From contig JBDWDN010000003.1 in NCBI GenBank assembly GCA_039977295.1, positions 62,001 to 126,000 of the forward strand: 64,000 nt of DNA, in the 5' to 3' direction. How positions within the stretch are numbered: the stretch's first letter is position 1; each line of letters starts with the position of its first letter. The notes under the pieces are model-generated. The model made no database searches. It worked only from the letters and a program-made list of their open reading frames with translations, and was not told the origin of the DNA. Positions 16,659-25,906 of the stretch are shown one piece after another. The DNA is from Hellea sp039977295 (GTDB lineage: Bacteria > Pseudomonadota > Alphaproteobacteria > Caulobacterales > Maricaulaceae). A program made the translations under genes and the position numbers.

Positions 16659-17498
16659 ATGAGTGAAGCAAAAGCCCCGCCGGACATATTTGATGCCAAA
16701 CTGCTTAAACTGCGCCGCGCCCGGGCGGCAAAGCGGCCAGTCTCATTTCTGATGGAGCGCTGTCTCAGCGACGTGGCTGACCGCCTGATGGATGTGAACC
16801 GCAATTTTGGGAAGGTTTTAATCGTGGGGGCCCCCGCTCAAAAGACTGAATTAATCGCCCTTTTACCGCCGGAAAAAGTGGGTGACTTACGGCTCAGCGA
16901 AAGCCTTGAGACCTTACCCGCCGCGGCAGATTATGACCTCGTTATCTCACTCCTTCGCTTGCAAAGTGAGAACGACCTGCCCGGCGCTATGATCCGGCTG
17001 CGGCAGACTTTACAGCCGGATGGTCTATTTATTGCGGCGATGTTTGGCGGTGAAACATTGAGTGAATTACGCCAAGTCTTTTATAAAACAGATGAAGCCT
17101 TATTGGGCGGATTGGCGCCGCATATTTATCCCATGGCTAATTATTCACAGGCGGCAGGACTACTGACCCGCGCGGGACTTAATCAACCCGTCGTGGATAC
17201 AGATAGATTTACCGTGTCATATAAGGCGTTTGAAACGCTTATCTCTGACCTCAGAGATCTCGGCGAGACAAATGTTTTAACCGCAAGGCGGCCCCACAGT
17301 TTACCTCGGGGCTATATCCCAGCGCTTAAAAGTAATTATGCGGATTTATTCTCTCGCGGAGATAAAAAACTAATCTGCAGTTTTGAGATTCTATGGCTTA
17401 CAGGCTGGGCGCCCCATGAAAGTCAGCAAAAGCCGTTAAAGCCTGGTAGCGCTAAAATGAGTTTAGATGAGGCATTGAACGGGAAGCCAAGGCCATAA
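16659..17498 (+). CDS. NDUFAF5-like SAM-dependent methyltransferase
   Basis: A 279-residue class I methyltransferase with FDAKLLKLRRARAA at the start, the FLMERCLSDVADRL helix, a relaxed motif I (VLIVGAP) and DLVISLLRLQSENDLPGA. The LFIAAMFGGETLSELRQ segment and MANYSQAAGLLTRAG are characteristic of the NDUFAF5/BioC-like alphaproteobacterial group. Mitochondrial NDUFAF5 hydroxylates an Arg of complex I subunit NDUFS7, so a complex I assembly role is plausible here. The glycine-rich SAM loop is weak (IVGAPAQK), as in that family. It diverges from comF. Confidence 0.8.
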   Translation: MSEAKAPPDIFDAKLLKLRRARAAKRPVSFLMERCLSDVADRLMDVNRNFGKVLIVGAPAQKTELIALLPPEKVGDLRLSESLETLPAAADYDLVISLLRLQSENDLPGAMIRLRQTLQPDGLFIAAMFGGETLSELRQVFYKTDEALLGGLAPHIYPMANYSQAAGLLTRAGLNQPVVDTDRFTVSYKAFETLISDLRDLGETNVLTARRPHSLPRGYIPALKSNYADLFSRGDKKLICSFEILWLTGWAPHESQQKPLKPGSAKMSLDEALNGKPRP

Positions 17499-17539
17499 AA
17501 GCTGAACGCCCCTGAAGGCCCCTCGGCGATCTTACGCGG

Positions 17540-17719
17540 CTATGGTAAGAAGTCATCTCCAGCAGTCTCTACGGCCGTGGCAACATCGTTCCAATGCGTC
17601 GTCAAATTATCGCCGATAGCTTTATAGCCCGCTAATAGCGACACTGAAATCAAAGCTGCGATCAAACCATACTCAATAGCCGTCGCCCCAGAATCATCGC
17701 TTAAAAAATTTTTCAGCAT
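17540..17719 (-). CDS. Flp/Fap-type pilin
   Basis: A 59-residue type IVb (Flp) pilin. The prepilin peptidase site and hydrophobic helix are typical: DSG/ATAIEYGLIAALISVSLL, with the conserved Glu five residues into the mature N-terminus. The mature peptide would be about 49 residues. Such pilins are exported by a tad/cpa system, none of which is in this window. The gene starts eight bases after the mutT stop on the same strand, so it is probably co-transcribed from the promoter upstream of mutT that carries a CtrA box; in Caulobacter pilA is CtrA-dependent. No Shine-Dalgarno separate from the end of mutT is obvious apart from AAAGGTAATG. Confidence 0.9.
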   Translation of the reverse strand: MLKNFLSDDSGATAIEYGLIAALISVSLLAGYKAIGDNLTTHWNDVATAVETAGDDFLP

Positions 17720-17726
17720 GTCCACA

Positions 17727-18146
17727 TTACCTTTCAAACCGCCGCCCCCTCGGCAGCCGATCTCTTAATTCTTGCGCTAGCGGAATATCCGCAGGCACCA
17801 AGTCTAGGTCGAGCAATTTATCCGGAAAAACCCATTTCAAGGTCTGACCTTCAAGCGGGCGGGCAAAACCGTCCCATTGCCGACACAGATATAATGGCAT
17901 GAACAGATCAAAATCGTCATAAACATGAGAGGCAAATGAAAAGGGTTGTAGGCACCGTTCGCACGGTTCTATTCCCAACTCTTCACGCAACTCGCGCACG
18001 ATTGTCTGTTCAGGCCGTTCCTCTGCCTCAATTTTACCTCCCGGAAATTCCCACAGCCCCGCATGGGTTTTTCCTTCAGGCCGTCTGCACATCAGAATAC
18101 GCCCATCAGTATCGATCAGGGCACAAGCTGCGACGTACAAAACCAT
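17727..18146 (-). CDS. mutT: MutT-type Nudix hydrolase (8-oxo-dGTP diphosphatase)
   Basis: A 139-residue Nudix hydrolase that removes oxidised dGTP from the nucleotide pool. The Nudix box is complete (GKIEAEERPEQTIVREL-REELGI) and is preceded by LWEFPGG, typical of MutT. AAGGA eight bases before ATG supports the start. A CtrA-type box with a -10-like TACTAT (18184-18189) lies just upstream. The Flp pilin gene follows after seven bases. Confidence 0.92.
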   Translation of the reverse strand: MVLYVAACALIDTDGRILMCRRPEGKTHAGLWEFPGGKIEAEERPEQTIVRELREELGIEPCERCLQPFSFASHVYDDFDLFMPLYLCRQWDGFARPLEGQTLKWVFPDKLLDLDLVPADIPLAQELRDRLPRGRRFER

Positions 18147-18195
18147 CTGGGTGAATCCTTAGGTGAAAAGGTTTAAAAATTTCATAGTAAACAAA

Positions 18196-18212
18196 GTTAA
18201 GATAAACTTAAC
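18196..18212 (-). promoter_or_regulatory. CtrA-type box in the mutT-pilin promoter
   Basis: On the minus strand the sequence reads TTAA-GTTTATC-TTAAC, a perfect CtrA consensus; it is palindromic and fits both strands. TTAAGT can serve as -35, with TACTAT 16 bases further on as -10 and the mutT start 38 bp beyond that. The box overlaps the argJ stop codon. Overlap of the box with -35 is the classical CtrA activation geometry. Confidence 0.6.
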
Positions 18213-19449
18213 TGCGATAATCGGCGTTGATATCGATATAGCCATGCGTCAAGTCACAGCCATAAACAACCGCCTGTCCATCGCCTAATCCTAGATCGAC
18301 TTTGATCTCGATTTCAGCTTCTTTCATATAAGCCGCCCCGGCTGCTTCTGTATAGCCATTTGCAACCTGTCCGCGCTCCGCGAGTAGATGCGGGCCCATC
18401 CAGATGGAGAGTTTATCACGTTCAGCAGGCTCCCCCGCCTTACCGACCGCCATAACGATACGTCCCCAATTGGCATCCTCTCCGGCAATAGCCGTTTTCA
18501 CGAGGGGTGAGTTGGCAATACTCATGCCGACGCGCTTTGCACTAACATCTGTTACGGCTCCGCTAAGGCGGACCGTCACAAATTTTGTAATACCCTCCCC
18601 GTCTTTGATGACCTGCATCGCGAGGTCATGCAAAACAGCTTCCAGAGCCACTCTAAACCCGTTAAGTCTCGGGTCGGAGATATCGGTGATTTCAGCATGA
18701 TCTGCGGCCCCGCTGGCCAGAAGTAAAAGCGTATCAGATGTCGAGGTATCGCTATCCACGGTAATCGCATTAAATGTTGTTTGGGTGAGGTTGGCCAGTA
18801 AGCTTTGCAAAACGGGTTTGGCAATTTTGGCATCTGTCGCGGCGAATGACAGCATTGTCGCCATATCAGGCGCAATCATACCTGACCCTTTCGCAATCCC
18901 ATTAATACGGATTTCGGCGCCGTCAATCATCGCCGTCGCCGTCGCGCCTTTCGCGTGAGTATCTGTTGTCATGATGGCGCGGGCCGCCGCTTCCCAGCCA
19001 TCTGCGTGAAGCCCGGTTTTCATTTCAGGGAATTTCGCAACAACTTTGGACGCGTCCAAAGGCTCGCCAATGACGCCTGTTGAGGCCAAGAAGACAGATT
19101 CTGCCGCGCAACCAAATAATTTCGCCGCGCCCTTAGCTGTCTCAATCACGGCGTCGCGGCTTTTCTGGCCGCCAAAGACATTTGCCGTGCCTGAGTTGAC
19201 AATAACGAGCCTTGGCCCCTCTTCCTCCACTGTCAGCGCTTTGCGTGACCAGTCCACTGGCGCGCCCGGGCACAGATTTTGTGTGAAAACGCCCGCGACC
19301 TGCGTTCCAGGCTGAGCCCGTAAAGCCCAGAGATCTGTGCGGCCTTGATATTTTACGCCGGCTTCAGCCGTCGCCATGTCAAAGCCTGCAATGGGCGGCA
19401 ATTGCGGGAAGAATTTGGGCGCAAAAGGCGAAACTGTATATTTACTCAT
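18208..19449 (-). CDS. argJ: Bifunctional ornithine acetyltransferase / N-acetylglutamate synthase
   Basis: Arginine biosynthesis enzyme (413 aa) that recycles the acetyl group from N-acetylornithine to glutamate. The precursor self-cleaves into alpha and beta chains at the Ala-Thr bond in the conserved MATML segment (nucleophile Thr about residue 198), preceded by KGSGMIAPD. Other family motifs include VNSGTANVFGG, STGVIGEPLD, TTDTHAK and the C-terminal DLTHGYIDINADYRS. Expected to be cytosolic. It lies 30 bp downstream of the parvulin lipoprotein gene on the same strand. Confidence 0.96.
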   Translation of the reverse strand: MSKYTVSPFAPKFFPQLPPIAGFDMATAEAGVKYQGRTDLWALRAQPGTQVAGVFTQNLCPGAPVDWSRKALTVEEEGPRLVIVNSGTANVFGGQKSRDAVIETAKGAAKLFGCAAESVFLASTGVIGEPLDASKVVAKFPEMKTGLHADGWEAAARAIMTTDTHAKGATATAMIDGAEIRINGIAKGSGMIAPDMATMLSFAATDAKIAKPVLQSLLANLTQTTFNAITVDSDTSTSDTLLLLASGAADHAEITDISDPRLNGFRVALEAVLHDLAMQVIKDGEGITKFVTVRLSGAVTDVSAKRVGMSIANSPLVKTAIAGEDANWGRIVMAVGKAGEPAERDKLSIWMGPHLLAERGQVANGYTEAAGAAYMKEAEIEIKVDLGLGDGQAVVYGCDLTHGYIDINADYRS

Positions 19450-19478
19450 TCGTTTAATTACTCATTTTTGGGCGAGGC

Positions 19479-20411
19479 TTATTCAGCTTTTAAGGGCGGG
19501 GCTTCAGGGGTTTCCACGACGGGTTGAGGTTCGTCCGTTTTTACAACAGCTTGTCCGAATAGAAGCTTAACATCACCTTCGGCGCGCAGCGATTTCAAGA
19601 GATTTTGAATTTCATCATAGGTCATAAAGTTCAGGATTTCACTTCGCATCTCTTCAAAACTCGGCTCGGCCGCTTTGCGGCGGTTCTGAACTTGCACGAC
19701 ATGCCAGCCAGCTTTGGTTTCAAAAGGTGCAGAGATATTTCCCTTTTCTGTCGCGAAAGCAACTGTGGTAAATTTGGTTTCGAGCATATCCCCGGTAAAA
19801 TAGCCTAAATTTCCACCCTTCTCTCGGCTACTCTCATCTTCCGAAATTTCCCGGGCAAGCGCCGCAAAGTCGGCGCCATCGGCCAGTTTTTTCGCAATCT
19901 CATTCACAGTGGCTTCATCCTTGACCAAGATGTGCCGCGCTTGAACTTCATCGCCGCGGTCGCGCAAGCTAGATTGCTCGTCATACATGCGGCGGATTGT
20001 GTCCTCATTGACGGTGCTTTTTAGATGGTTCTCGACGAGTACATTTCCCAGGATACGTTCCCGCGCGGCCGATAAGCGGCGGCGTGTTTCATCGTCTTGA
20101 TCCATAGATTGCCGCAGCGCATCTAGCGCTAAAAGCCGTTGATCGATCAACTCATCCAGCACTTTTTGGAAAACCGGCTGTCCTGGTGTCAAAGGCGAGC
20201 CTTCTTCAATTAAGCCCTGCGCCGCCGCTGTGCGCTCGACATCAGATAGATATATTTTCGTCCCGTCTATCTCAGCGACTTCGGTATCGCCCAAACGCAC
20301 GACACCTTCGCCAAAGGCGGAATTATCGGACATCACAAGCCTGTCTTGACAGGCGGTGAGCGCAACCACGCCTATAAACGCGCATATCGTTATAAATTTG
20401 ACCTGTTTCAT
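19479..20411 (-). CDS. Parvulin-type peptidyl-prolyl isomerase lipoprotein
   Basis: About 310 residues from ATG 20411 (MKQVKFITIC). The signal peptide ends in a lipobox ALTAC, predicting a lipid-anchored periplasmic chaperone/PPIase of the PrsA/SurA/PpiC type. A SurA-N-like helical region spans about residues 45-150. A rotamase domain follows, with ARHILVKDEATVNEIAKKL, GADFAALARE and GNLGYFTGDMLETKF. The C-terminus is acidic and Pro-rich. It diverges from secA, whose product exports the clients of such chaperones, and precedes argJ. Confidence 0.9.
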   Translation of the reverse strand: MKQVKFITICAFIGVVALTACQDRLVMSDNSAFGEGVVRLGDTEVAEIDGTKIYLSDVERTAAAQGLIEEGSPLTPGQPVFQKVLDELIDQRLLALDALRQSMDQDDETRRRLSAARERILGNVLVENHLKSTVNEDTIRRMYDEQSSLRDRGDEVQARHILVKDEATVNEIAKKLADGADFAALAREISEDESSREKGGNLGYFTGDMLETKFTTVAFATEKGNISAPFETKAGWHVVQVQNRRKAAEPSFEEMRSEILNFMTYDEIQNLLKSLRAEGDVKLLFGQAVVKTDEPQPVVETPEAPPLKAE

Positions 20412-20555
20412 GCTGGGGTCTGCCTCTAATTTCACTACACTTTGACTGTTTTAGTTTGGGCCATTTCATTGACTTAGAGCATCACCATCCCTAAGTCACC
20501 AGAAAGCATTATTCAGGCGGCAGCCTATCTGCGCCCCTGACCGTAAGGAGCCCCC

Positions 20556-23267
20556 ATGTTAGGGATAGCGAAGAAGATTTTCGGGACTGAAAATGACCGG
20601 ACACTTAAAAAACTACGCCCATTAGTGGCCAGCATTAACGCGCTAGAGCCTCAATTTGAGAAAATGACCGATGACGCGCTCAAACTCAAAACTGTTGAGT
20701 ATAAAAAACGCGTCCAAGACGGCGAATCGCTTGATGATTTACTCCCTGAGGCTTTCGCCACAGTCCGTGAAGCGGCCAAACGCACCCTTGGACAACGTCA
20801 CTATGACGTACAGCTGATCGGCGGTATTACGCTGCACCGCGGCGAAATTGCAGAGATGCGCACGGGTGAAGGTAAAACGCTTGTGTCAACACTTGCCGCC
20901 TATCTTAACGCTCTCACCGGGCGCGGCGTTCATATTGTGACCGTCAATGATTACCTCGCTAGCCGCGACGCGGAATGGATGGGGCAGGTCTATAATTTCC
21001 TGGGCATAACGGTTGGCTGTATCAATAATCATGAAGCTTACAGCAGAATCGAAATAATTGACGGCGAGCGAGTTGAGGTGAACCCGCGAAAAGACGCCTA
21101 TAATTGCGATATTACTTACGGCACAAATAACGAATTTGGTTTTGATTATCTGCGCGATAATATGAAATATTCCGTCGAAGAAATGGGCCAACGCGGACAT
21201 GTTTACGCGATTATTGACGAAATTGACTCCATCCTCATTGACGAAGCGCGGACGCCATTGATTATTTCAGGACCGACAGATGATAAGTCAGATTTTTACC
21301 GCTCCATCGATTTGATCATCCCGTCAATTAGCGAAGATGGCTATGATATCGATGAAAAAGCGCGCAGCGCCTCTTTCAACGAAGCTGGTAATGAACAGAT
21401 TGAGAATATCCTAAGAGAGCAAGGCTTGCTTGAAGGTGAAAGTCTTTACGACATTGAGAACATCACAATTGTCCACCATATCAACCAGGCCCTCAAAGCG
21501 CATAAGCTTTATGTGCGAGATAAAGACTATATCATTAAAAATGACGAAGTTGTTTTGATCGATGAATTTACAGGCCGTATGATGGATGGCCGCCGTCTTT
21601 CCGAAGGCCTGCATCAAGCGATTGAAGCCAAAGAGCGCGTCGACATTAAACCTGAAAACGTCACCCTAGCCTCTGTCACCCTGCAAAACTATTTCCGCCT
21701 TTATGAGAAACTGTCTGGCATGACGGGCACTGCCGAAACCGAAGCCGGTGAGTTCGCCGAAACTTACGGCCTTGATGTTTTGGTCATTCCGACAAACCGC
21801 CCTATCCAGCGGATTGACAATGAAGATGTTATCTACCGCACAGAAGGTGAAAAATTCAAAGCCATTGTCGATGAAATTGAGCGCTGCGCAAAGAATAAGC
21901 AGCCCATGTTGGTCGGCACAGTGTCGATTGAGAAATCCGAAAGCCTCTCACGTTATCTAACAGAGCGCGGCGTTACGCACCGCGTCTTGAATGCACGCTT
22001 TCATGATGAAGAAGCGTCTATTGTCGCCCAAGCCGGCGTTCCCGGCGCTGTGACCATTGCGACGAATATGGCGGGCCGCGGCACAGACATTCAGCTTGGC
22101 GGCAATTTAGATATGCGCCTAGAGCAAGAAATTCCCGAAGGCACAAATGAAATTGAACGCGCAGGCCTCGTCGCTCAGATAACTTCAGAAGTTGAAATTC
22201 TGAAAGAACGCGCCCTCGAAGCGGGCGGGCTTTACGTTCTCGGAACAGAGCGTCATGAATCGCGCCGTATTGATAATCAACTGCGCGGACGTACAGGCCG
22301 TCAGGGCGATCCGGGCCGTTCCAAATTTTATCTCTCAACCGAAGATGACCTCATGCGGATTTTTGGCGGTGACCGCCTTAAATCTATGATGGGTAAAATG
22401 GGCTGGGAAGAGGGCGAAGAGCTGACCAACCGTTTCATGTCCAAAGCCGTGGAGCGCGCGCAAGTCCGCGTCGAAACACGCAACTTCGATATTCGTAAAA
22501 ATCTTCTGAAATATGATGATGTTATGAATGATCAGCGTAAGACAATTTTCGAACAGCGCATGGAATTCATGACCGATGATGATGTGTCAGACGTGATTGT
22601 CGATTTCCGCCATCAGGTATGTGAAGATTTGATCGAAGAGTATATCCCGAAAAAAGCCTATGCCGAACAATGGAATATTGAAGGCTTGGGTGAAAAAGCC
22701 AAAGAAACACTCGCCATGGAAATTCCTTTTGCCGATTGGGCTAAGGAAGAAGGCATTGCCGATGAGGAAATGCTCGAGCGATTGAAGAAATCTACGGATG
22801 ATGCCTTTGTTCAGCTCACCGCCGATATCGATGATGGGGAAATGCAGCGCGTCGAGAAACAGCTCCTCTTGCAAGTCATTGACCAAAATTGGCGTGAGCA
22901 TCTACAGCAGCTTGATAATTTGAAATCCGTTATCGGGATGCGTGCTTATGGTCAGCGTGATCCGCTCAACGAATATAAATCCGAAGCCTTTACACTCTTT
23001 GACTCGCTCCTAACCGACCTGCGCGAAGGCGTCACCAAAGCCGTCATAAGATTGTTGGTAAATGTGCAAATGCAGCGCCAAAAGGATAGATTGGCGGCGC
23101 AGCAACAAGCCCAAGCTGGCGCGCGATCTCCAATGGATATGATGAGCGGCCCCGCTGCTCCTGCGGCTGAGTTAACAGAGGCAGATTTTGCTGGTGTTTC
23201 GCGCAATAGCCCTTGTCCATGTGGGTCAGGCAAAAAGTTCAAACATTGCCACGGTAAAGCGGCTTAA
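20556..23267 (+). CDS. secA: Preprotein translocase ATPase SecA
   Basis: The motor of the Sec pathway, 903 residues. The Walker A motif MRTGEGKT is at 101-108, DEIDSILIDEARTPLI is the Walker B region, and TNMAGRGTDI and GTERHESRRIDNQLRGRTGRQGD are helicase motifs V-VI. The C-terminal tail contains the zinc/SecB-binding SEC-C motif CPCGSGKKFKHCH. Full length, with AAGGAG close to the ATG. It diverges from the parvulin lipoprotein gene. Confidence 0.98.
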   Translation: MLGIAKKIFGTENDRTLKKLRPLVASINALEPQFEKMTDDALKLKTVEYKKRVQDGESLDDLLPEAFATVREAAKRTLGQRHYDVQLIGGITLHRGEIAEMRTGEGKTLVSTLAAYLNALTGRGVHIVTVNDYLASRDAEWMGQVYNFLGITVGCINNHEAYSRIEIIDGERVEVNPRKDAYNCDITYGTNNEFGFDYLRDNMKYSVEEMGQRGHVYAIIDEIDSILIDEARTPLIISGPTDDKSDFYRSIDLIIPSISEDGYDIDEKARSASFNEAGNEQIENILREQGLLEGESLYDIENITIVHHINQALKAHKLYVRDKDYIIKNDEVVLIDEFTGRMMDGRRLSEGLHQAIEAKERVDIKPENVTLASVTLQNYFRLYEKLSGMTGTAETEAGEFAETYGLDVLVIPTNRPIQRIDNEDVIYRTEGEKFKAIVDEIERCAKNKQPMLVGTVSIEKSESLSRYLTERGVTHRVLNARFHDEEASIVAQAGVPGAVTIATNMAGRGTDIQLGGNLDMRLEQEIPEGTNEIERAGLVAQITSEVEILKERALEAGGLYVLGTERHESRRIDNQLRGRTGRQGDPGRSKFYLSTEDDLMRIFGGDRLKSMMGKMGWEEGEELTNRFMSKAVERAQVRVETRNFDIRKNLLKYDDVMNDQRKTIFEQRMEFMTDDDVSDVIVDFRHQVCEDLIEEYIPKKAYAEQWNIEGLGEKAKETLAMEIPFADWAKEEGIADEEMLERLKKSTDDAFVQLTADIDDGEMQRVEKQLLLQVIDQNWREHLQQLDNLKSVIGMRAYGQRDPLNEYKSEAFTLFDSLLTDLREGVTKAVIRLLVNVQMQRQKDRLAAQQQAQAGARSPMDMMSGPAAPAAELTEADFAGVSRNSPCPCGSGKKFKHCHGKAA

Positions 23268-23282
23268 AACACTTATCTGAAT

Positions 23283-23306
23283 GGGCGTGATAAAAATATC
23301 ACACCC
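23283..23306 (+). terminator. Hairpin after secA
   Basis: GGGCGTGATA-AAAA-TATCACACCC has ten-base arms with one mismatch, 15 bp after the secA stop. There is only a weak T-rich tail (AACTTTATT), so termination is probable but not certain. The rest of the 248-bp gap to the porin gene shows no further feature. Confidence 0.55.
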
Positions 23307-23515
23307 AACTTTATTGCGCCCAATCCTCAAATAAATGGGTTCGCGCCCTTGGCTGCATCATTTTTGGGCAGATGCGCACAGCTGCGCATCATTATAGCCA
23401 ACATCAAGCTCCATCAGCTGAATTTCGTCGCTAAGCCTCCTCCGCTCCCCTATTCGCAACTCACAGATTTTCATGTCTCGTCACATCGGGCGAGCAAAAC
23501 ATAACGGAGCTTAAC

Positions 23516-24247
23516 ATGAAAAAGATTCTAATCGGGACAGCATCATTCTTGGTGGCAGCAACAACCGCCATGCCCGCATATTCTCAGGACGTAAGCGTCT
23601 CAACCTCGATTGACTATGTTACAGATTACGTTTTCCGCGGCGTTAGCCTAGCCGATAGTGCTATTCAGCCGGGCGTTGAAGTTGCCGTCGGTGACTTCAC
23701 CGTTGGCGCATGGTTTTCAACAGGCGTTGGCGACACGTCTATCCTTGCAGGCGATGAGGTCGACCTCTATGCGAGCTACAGCTTTGCCCTTTCAGAAACG
23801 ATCAGCACAGACGTCGGGATTACCTATTATCACTATCCTCAAGGCGGCAGCTTGTTTGAGACCGAAGGCGGCGGTGCCGGCACATATGAAGTCTTTGCGA
23901 GTCTTGGCTTTGACACCATGCTCGCGCCATCAGCCTCAGTTTATTATGACCTAACGCTCGAAGCCTTCACGCTTGAGGGCGGTATTGGTCACAGTTTTCC
24001 AGCTGGCGACAAAACCAGTTTTGATCTTGGCGCAACAGTGGGCCTCGTCGATGGAGACGGCTTCTCATATGAATATGGCTCTGCCTCAGCCTCATTAGGC
24101 TATGCTTTTACAGATGCTGTGTCAGCCTATGTCGGCGCGAATTACGCGCTAAGTTCAGAAGACACGTTAAATTACAAAAAGATCCTTCAGGGAACGCCAA
24201 AAGACAATCTTCTTTTCTTCGGCGCAGGAATTGCCGCAGGATTCTAA
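23516..24247 (+). CDS. TorF-family outer-membrane protein/putative porin
   Basis: A 243-residue beta-barrel protein. The signal peptide (MKKILIGTASFLVAATTAMPAYSQ) is followed by the family start VSVSTSIDYVTDYVFRGVSLAD. Alternating amphipathic strands continue to the end, with a C-terminal LLFFGAGIAAGF ending in Phe as expected for outer-membrane barrels. Conserved DYVFRG and Gly/Tyr-rich strands match the gcw_chp/TorF group of alphaproteobacterial putative porins. The transported substrate is unknown. A clear terminator follows. Confidence 0.85.
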   Translation: MKKILIGTASFLVAATTAMPAYSQDVSVSTSIDYVTDYVFRGVSLADSAIQPGVEVAVGDFTVGAWFSTGVGDTSILAGDEVDLYASYSFALSETISTDVGITYYHYPQGGSLFETEGGGAGTYEVFASLGFDTMLAPSASVYYDLTLEAFTLEGGIGHSFPAGDKTSFDLGATVGLVDGDGFSYEYGSASASLGYAFTDAVSAYVGANYALSSEDTLNYKKILQGTPKDNLLFFGAGIAAGF

Positions 24248-24270
24248 AAGTCCGGAACGGGGAGACGAAG

Positions 24271-24299
24271 AAGGTCCTGCTAGCGGCAGGGCCTTTTTT
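24271..24299 (+). terminator. Rho-independent terminator after the porin gene
   Basis: AAGGTCCTGC and GCAGGGCCTT form a stem with one G-T mismatch, a short TAGCG loop and a T6 run, 24 bp after the stop codon. It also separates the gene from convergent accA. Confidence 0.85.
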
Positions 24300-24333
24300 A
24301 TTGGCTAAATTTATTAGCTAAAGCCTTTGTTAG

Positions 24334-25278
24334 TTAAAGAAGCGACCGCCCAATATTGAGAAACTTATCACGGCGCCGCTTAATTAGCGCATTGGCGTCG
24401 AGCTTACCGAGCTCATCCAATGATTTTACGATAGCCGCGCCAACGAGTTTTACCGTCTCGGCCTGCGCGCGGTGCGCGCCGCCGACAGGCTCTTTGATAA
24501 TTTTATCAATCACGCCCAGACGTTTTAAGTCTTGCGCTGTTATCTTCATGGCATTGGCGGCGTCTTTGGCCCTTGCGCCGTCGCGCCATAAAATTGAGGC
24601 GCAGCCTTCGGGTGAAATTACTGAATAAATCGAATGCTCTAACATCATGACGGCATCCGCCGTGGCAATGGCCACTGCCCCGCCGGAACCGCCTTCGCCC
24701 GCGATGATAGACACAAATGGCACTTTAACCGACAAGCCTTTATCAATGCTGCGCGCAATGGCTTCGGCTTGTCCGCGCTCTTCCGCGCCGCGCCCCGGAA
24801 AGGCCCCTGCCGTATCGACAAAGCTAACAATAGGAATATTGAACCGCTCAGCGAGTTCCATCAGGCGCACGGCTTTGCGGTAGCCTTCTGGTTGAGCCAT
24901 GCCGAAATTATGCTTGAGCCGCGTTTCCGTATCCGTGCCTTTTTCATGGCCCATGACAACAACGCTGCGGCCCCGTATTTTACCCAACCCGCCCAGCAAA
25001 GCATGATCATCACCAAACTTACGGTCACCTGAAAGCGGTGTATAATCAGAGACAAGCCCCGCAACATATTCGCTGAAATGCGGCCGCGCAGGATGTCGCG
25101 CGACATGGGTTTTCTCCCAAGGGCCAATTTTAGAATAGAGCGCTTTAAGCTGCGTTTTAGACTTTTCGCGCAATTCCTCCACGCCCTTAGCCGCCTCACC
25201 GCCATCCGCGATAAGCGCTTCAATCTTATTGTCCAGCTCGGCAATAGGCCGTTCAAAATCAAGATAGGTGCGTGCCAT
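24334..25278 (-). CDS. accA: Acetyl-CoA carboxylase carboxyltransferase subunit alpha
   Basis: The alpha half of the carboxyltransferase that makes malonyl-CoA for fatty acid synthesis; it works with AccD, which is not in the window. 314 residues from MARTYLDFERPIAEL. Motifs include KIGPWEKTHVARHPARPH, GHEKGTDTETRLKHNFGM, PEGYRKA, the oxyanion segment VDTAGAFPGRGAEERGQ and EGGSGGAVAIA. An upstream in-frame codon at 25311 is possible but unneeded. Two small hypothetical genes and xerD lie upstream on the same strand. Confidence 0.96.
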   Translation of the reverse strand: MARTYLDFERPIAELDNKIEALIADGGEAAKGVEELREKSKTQLKALYSKIGPWEKTHVARHPARPHFSEYVAGLVSDYTPLSGDRKFGDDHALLGGLGKIRGRSVVVMGHEKGTDTETRLKHNFGMAQPEGYRKAVRLMELAERFNIPIVSFVDTAGAFPGRGAEERGQAEAIARSIDKGLSVKVPFVSIIAGEGGSGGAVAIATADAVMMLEHSIYSVISPEGCASILWRDGARAKDAANAMKITAQDLKRLGVIDKIIKEPVGGAHRAQAETVKLVGAAIVKSLDELGKLDANALIKRRRDKFLNIGRSLL

Positions 25279-25338
25279 AAAGTGTCGTGCCTCATTATTA
25301 GCCGCGCACAATAGCGCGGTTAGAGAGGAGGTAAAGGG

Positions 25339-25641
25339 CTACTTTAACTCTGATTTTTTTCTCGCAAACAAGAAAATAGCGAGCTTATAAAGCAGGCCAA
25401 GAATAATAATTATTGAAATCAACGCGAACAAATAAGTCATTCCATCCGACAACTCCCACCCCTGAGCCATTTCTGCCCCTGGCCAAGCCGGCAGGCTTAT
25501 CAACGAAAGCACCCACCACATAACATCACGATCATATAAGAGGTCAAAATAGGACGCAATTAAGTTAGACGATAATATCAAAACAAACCAAATAACGAAA
25601 AAACATCGTATTATAAGCCTTCGACCCTTCAAAGCACCCAA
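25339..25641 (-). CDS. Small membrane protein of unknown function
   Basis: 100 residues with three hydrophobic segments (about residues 7-30, 42-58 and 67-92) and a basic C-terminal tail (FARKKSELK). The N-terminus MGALKGRRLIIR is basic, consistent with an inner-membrane protein. It overlaps the end of the upstream small gene by 13 bases and precedes accA by 60 bp. No family recognised. Coding is supported by overlap with its neighbour and the length without stops, not by homology. Confidence 0.55.
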   Translation of the reverse strand: MGALKGRRLIIRCFFVIWFVLILSSNLIASYFDLLYDRDVMWWVLSLISLPAWPGAEMAQGWELSDGMTYLFALISIIIILGLLYKLAIFLFARKKSELK

Positions 25642-25901
25642 CTTCGCTCACTGACCTCATGGTCATATCTTTGCACGAATCTGCGTTTAATCCGTCTTTG
25701 CCATTGGTGGGCTTCTTTTAGGGTCATGCCTTCGGCCAGAATGACCGTGTCGGTAAAACGCTTTGACGTGAGGGGCTTTTTATCTTTGAGTAAATCTTGG
25801 CCTGTGACGCCGGCGCAAAAGTCCCATTCGTCACAAAGCTCTTTTAGAAATAGGTTTAGATCCTCGGCAAGATCGGGGTGGTGGAGTGTTTTTTTAGGCA
25901 T
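25629..25901 (-). CDS. Small conserved-looking hypothetical protein
   Basis: 90 residues, soluble and mixed charge, with an acidic N-terminal helix (DLAEDLNLFLKELCDEWDF) and a basic C-terminal helix (EAHQWQRRIKRRFVQRYD). It starts six bases after the xerD stop on the same strand and overlaps the following membrane protein gene. No catalytic motif or known family was recognised. The tight spacing suggests co-transcription with xerD. Confidence 0.65.
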   Translation of the reverse strand: MPKKTLHHPDLAEDLNLFLKELCDEWDFCAGVTGQDLLKDKKPLTSKRFTDTVILAEGMTLKEAHQWQRRIKRRFVQRYDHEVSERSWVL

Positions 25902-25906
25902 AGTCT

